DNA of 64,000 bases, taken from IMG/VR virus record IMGVR_UViG_3300008108_004064, positions 1 to 64,000 of that record; one strand, 5' to 3'. The stretch comes from a virus. Position 1 is the first letter of the stretch. The number at the start of each line of letters is the position of its first letter. The translations under genes were made by a program, and so were the position numbers. The notes beneath the pieces are model-generated. The model made no database searches. It worked only from the letters and a program-made list of their open reading frames with translations, and had not been told where the DNA came from. Positions 61,831 through 64,000 of this stretch are shown in pieces.

Positions 61831-62268
61831 ATGAACACTAGTATATTAAGTATTTACGGGTCGCATGATGCATCCGCTACGTTTCTTGATAAAAATAATA
61901 AACTAAGAATTTTAGAATTAGAAAGATTCTCGGATATACGCTACGCAATGTTTAGTAAAAAATTTGATGATTGGCCTATCTGCGTAAAGGAAAAAGTCCG
62001 CGAGGATTTTCTCCTACACATAAAATCAGAAATAAAAGAACAACCTACAACTATTATATTTGGTAGTTTAATAGATAAAGATTTGGAATTACTTAGAAAA
62101 ATTTTTCCTACGTGTGAGAACTACGAACAATTTGATGCCCATCACCTATCTCATGCATATGGTTCCTATTTTCAATCTCCATTTAAGGATGCGTTAGTAT
62201 TTACTGTTGACGGAGGTGGAAGTGATCTTGGGGCATATACCACTACTAAAGTTTGGAATACCTATTAG
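61831..62268 (+). CDS. NodU/CmcH-family carbamoyltransferase, N-terminal fragment
   Basis: This 145-residue open frame encodes the beginning of a NodU/CmcH carbamoyltransferase: ILSIYGSHDASATFL corresponds to the GxHDASA nucleotide-binding motif, and HHLSHAYGSYFQSPFKDALVFTVDGGG to the HxxxHA/DGxG part. The frame then reads SDLGAYTTTKVWNTY and stops. The remaining domains are encoded in the +2 frame from about 62250. A single gene split by one base change is the simplest reading. Confidence 0.75.
   Translation: MNTSILSIYGSHDASATFLDKNNKLRILELERFSDIRYAMFSKKFDDWPICVKEKVREDFLLHIKSEIKEQPTTIIFGSLIDKDLELLRKIFPTCENYEQFDAHHLSHAYGSYFQSPFKDALVFTVDGGGSDLGAYTTTKVWNTY
62241..62268 (+). other. Frameshift zone in the carbamoyltransferase gene
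   Basis: The first frame reads GAYTTTK-VWNTY-stop; the second continues as KFGIPISEISPGKDNNDLGVF. If one A of the AAA at 62250–62254 is removed, the two frames join as GAYTTKFGIPISEI without a stop. Translation beyond this needs +1 frameshifting or the gene is broken. Sequencing error in the A-run is another possibility. Confidence 0.7.
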
Positions 62269-63337
62269 TGAAATTAGTCCTGGCAAGGATAACAATGACT
62301 TAGGAGTTTTTTTATCCTATGCAGGAAAAATAATGGGATTGTGCGCATATGGAAACATTAATGATAAATGGATTCCTGCGTTCGAAAGCTTTTATTTACA
62401 CAGAGATATAAAAAGATTGGGTAGAGAAATAAATTTAGATTTAAGTTTAAATACTATTTCAGGACAACTTGGATATGATTTAGCGGCAACATCCCAGCAT
62501 GTTTTTGAAAATCTTTTAATGGAGTTCATGCTAAATATTTTTTATCAAAATAAAAAGAATATTGTCATGACAGGAGGTTGTGCATTAAATGTTTTGTTCA
62601 ATCAAAAGTTAAAAAAGATTTTAAATGCTGAAGGATATGATTTATATGTACCTCCGAACCCTAATGATTGTGGACAATCATTAGGACAATATTTGTATAA
62701 GACAAAAGAGCATATTGAGCCGTTAGTCTATAGCGGCTTCGATATACTTGATAGAGATAAGTTTGATTTATTTTTATCTAATGGTAAGTATTTTACCGAG
62801 GAATCTTCCCCGGAAAAAATAGTTAGTTTAATTAGTGAAGGAAAAATTGGAGGCATCATACAAGGATATTCCGAAGTTGGTCCCAGAGCTTTAGGAAATA
62901 GAAGTATTATCTGCGACCCATCTTTTAAGGATATGAAAGATATCCTAAATGCAAAAGTTAAGTTTAGAGAATGGTTTAGGCCATTTGCCCCGGTATGCAG
63001 AGAAGAGGATATGCATAAGTATTTTGATGATGCCTTTGCTTCACATTATATGAGCTATGCTCCTTTGGTTAAAAAGGAATACAGAGATAAACTTCCATCG
63101 ATTACACACTATGATGGAACATCAAGATTACAAACTGTAAATAGTAAACAGCATAAACTATTTTATGATATACTTTCTTGTATGCAAAATACTAAGAAAA
63201 TACCAGTAATATTGAACACATCTTTTAATATTAAGGGAAGACCTATACTAACTAAAATAGAAGACGCCTTTTATGTTTTAGATAATACTGAATTGGATTT
63301 TTTGGTGGTAGAAAATTTACTAGTATTTAAAAAATAA
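62250..63337 (+). pseudogene. NodU/CmcH-family carbamoyltransferase, C-terminal part
   Basis: This frame (open from 62207, but TTG there is not a credible start) contains the rest of the family: LGVFLSYAGKIMGLCAYGN, NIVMTGGCALNVLFNQKL, GYSEVGPRALGNRSIICDP and NTSFNIKGRPIL. The conserved residues of the YrdC-like C-terminal carbamoyl-adenylate domain are present. The two fragments sum to about 500 residues, close to NodU/TobZ-type proteins. These enzymes carbamoylate hydroxyls of sugars; a phage DNA-carbamoyltransferase relative is also known. Confidence 0.75.
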
Positions 63338-63340
63338 ATT

Positions 63341-64000
63341 ATGAATGACTTCTTAAGCCATGTTCATTTTGCAAATTTAGCTGACTATGTTTTTGCAAGA
63401 AATATTTTTCCTGATACTCCCGGGGAAGGAATAATCACTGTAGGATTAAATACTAGTTTTAATATAAAGAGTGGGGATATTGTTTATTCCAAGTATGAAT
63501 TTTTAGGCCCGTTACTAGAAATTTTATCTAGACAAAATTCTTTAACTGATCTAAAACTAATAAGTCATGAGAGCGATAGGGGAGTCACAAAAGAATTATT
63601 TGATCTTAAACCTACGTGTATAACTAAGTGGTATGCGCAAAATGTAGAATATGAGCATAGGGATTTAATACCAATTCCTTTAGGATTATCTGCTAGTTAT
63701 TATAGTAAAACCCATATGGTTTCTCCCCCCGAAAAAAAGTTTGACGGACCTAAAGAAACACTTCTTTATATAAACCATAGAATAGAAACTCATCCTACTT
63801 CTAGACAATGGATTTACGATCACTTTAAAAACGTAGATTGGTGTACTGTAGACTTACCAAATTTAAAAAAAGAAGAATATCTTAAAAGATTAGAAACTCA
63901 TAAGTTTATTTTATGTCCAAGGGGAAATGGTGTCGATACTTGTAGATTGTGGGAATCTTTATATTATGGTATGATACCGATTGTTGAAGATCATTTAACA
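63341..64000 (+). CDS. Exostosin/GT47-like glycosyltransferase (3' end outside window)
   Basis: The frame starts at ATG 63341 and is open to the last base, giving 220 residues. Near residues 195–219 it reads HKFILCPRGNGVDTCRLWESLYYGMIPIVEDH in two parts, which matches the exostosin/GT47-type motif (CPRGNGxDxxRxWExLxxGxIPIV). The first 150 residues show Rossmann-like strands such as LIPIPLGLSASYY. The gene is another transferase of the island, truncated by the window end. Confidence 0.75.
   Translation, partial: MNDFLSHVHFANLADYVFARNIFPDTPGEGIITVGLNTSFNIKSGDIVYSKYEFLGPLLEILSRQNSLTDLKLISHESDRGVTKELFDLKPTCITKWYAQNVEYEHRDLIPIPLGLSASYYSKTHMVSPPEKKFDGPKETLLYINHRIETHPTSRQWIYDHFKNVDWCTVDLPNLKKEEYLKRLETHKFILCPRGNGVDTCRLWESLYYGMIPIVEDHLT

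Noticed and set aside
62207-62249. TTG start of the second carbamoyltransferase frame
   Set aside because: The first residues from this TTG show no family resemblance and no ribosome site; it is the tail of the shifted frame.
1-64000. tRNA genes, CRISPR arrays, insertion sequences and attachment sites
   Set aside because: I looked for tRNA-like arms in the gaps, regularly spaced repeats, transposase motifs and integrase genes and saw none; a covariance search would be needed to be certain about tRNAs.

Overview
The window is one contiguous piece of a large, AT-rich T4-like myovirus genome. Every gene I can support is on the + strand, and genes are packed with gaps of only a few bases or with 4–80 base overlaps. 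The order of core genes (8, 10-like, fibres, 13-14-15-16-17-18-19-20, 67-like, 21-22-23, uvsY-uvsW-55, 47-46) and the protein types (DUF4815 baseplate/fibre protein, MoxR/CobS-like ATPase, cyanophage-style gp8) are those of aquatic T4-like phages related to cyanophages and pelagiphages. I cannot name the host. I saw no tRNA genes, CRISPR array, integrase or insertion sequence, and no stretch over 300 bases lacks a gene.

Layout. 1–15.5 kb: baseplate, fibre and adhesion genes, including two large baseplate/fibre proteins, a repeat-rich fibre, an NlpC/P60 protein and a beta-helix tailspike. 15.5–31.6 kb: neck, terminase, tail sheath and tube, portal, prohead core, protease, scaffold and capsid, with T4-type late promoters (TATAAATA) before 18, 22, 23 and the gene after 23, and a clear terminator after 23. 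31.6–36 kb: glycosyltransferase, UvsY, UvsW, a small conserved protein, late sigma factor gp55, a methyltransferase. 36–45 kb: a 7-deazaguanine block (QueE, FolE, a DpdA-like transglycosylase, two QueD-like T-fold proteins) interleaved with two GT-B glycosyltransferases and a GalE-like epimerase. 45–52 kb: gp47/gp46 recombination nuclease, a 2-oxoglutarate oxygenase, and a VWA-protein/MoxR-ATPase pair, each with its own sigma70-like promoter. 52–64 kb: about a dozen sugar genes: Gmd, an Fcl/ColC-like reductase, a ColD-like enzyme with His in place of the PLP lysine, GT10 and GT11-like fucosyltransferases, several other glycosyltransferases, an FkbM methyltransferase and a frameshifted carbamoyltransferase.

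How it fits together. The 36–45 kb block makes a pterin-derived 7-deazaguanine precursor (FolE, then QueD, then QueE) and has an enzyme of the family that swaps such bases into DNA (DpdA). The glycosyltransferase immediately upstream overlaps the dpdA-like gene by four bases, which suggests that the modified base, or another DNA base, is further glycosylated. The 52–64 kb block starts from GDP-mannose and should yield GDP-fucose or a GDP-3,6-dideoxyhexose (colitose-like), with transferases to use it. The two most noteworthy systems are therefore a possible glycosylated 7-deazaguanine DNA modification and a phage-borne deoxyhexose/dideoxyhexose glycosylation island. Assignments rest on motif reading only; no database search was run.
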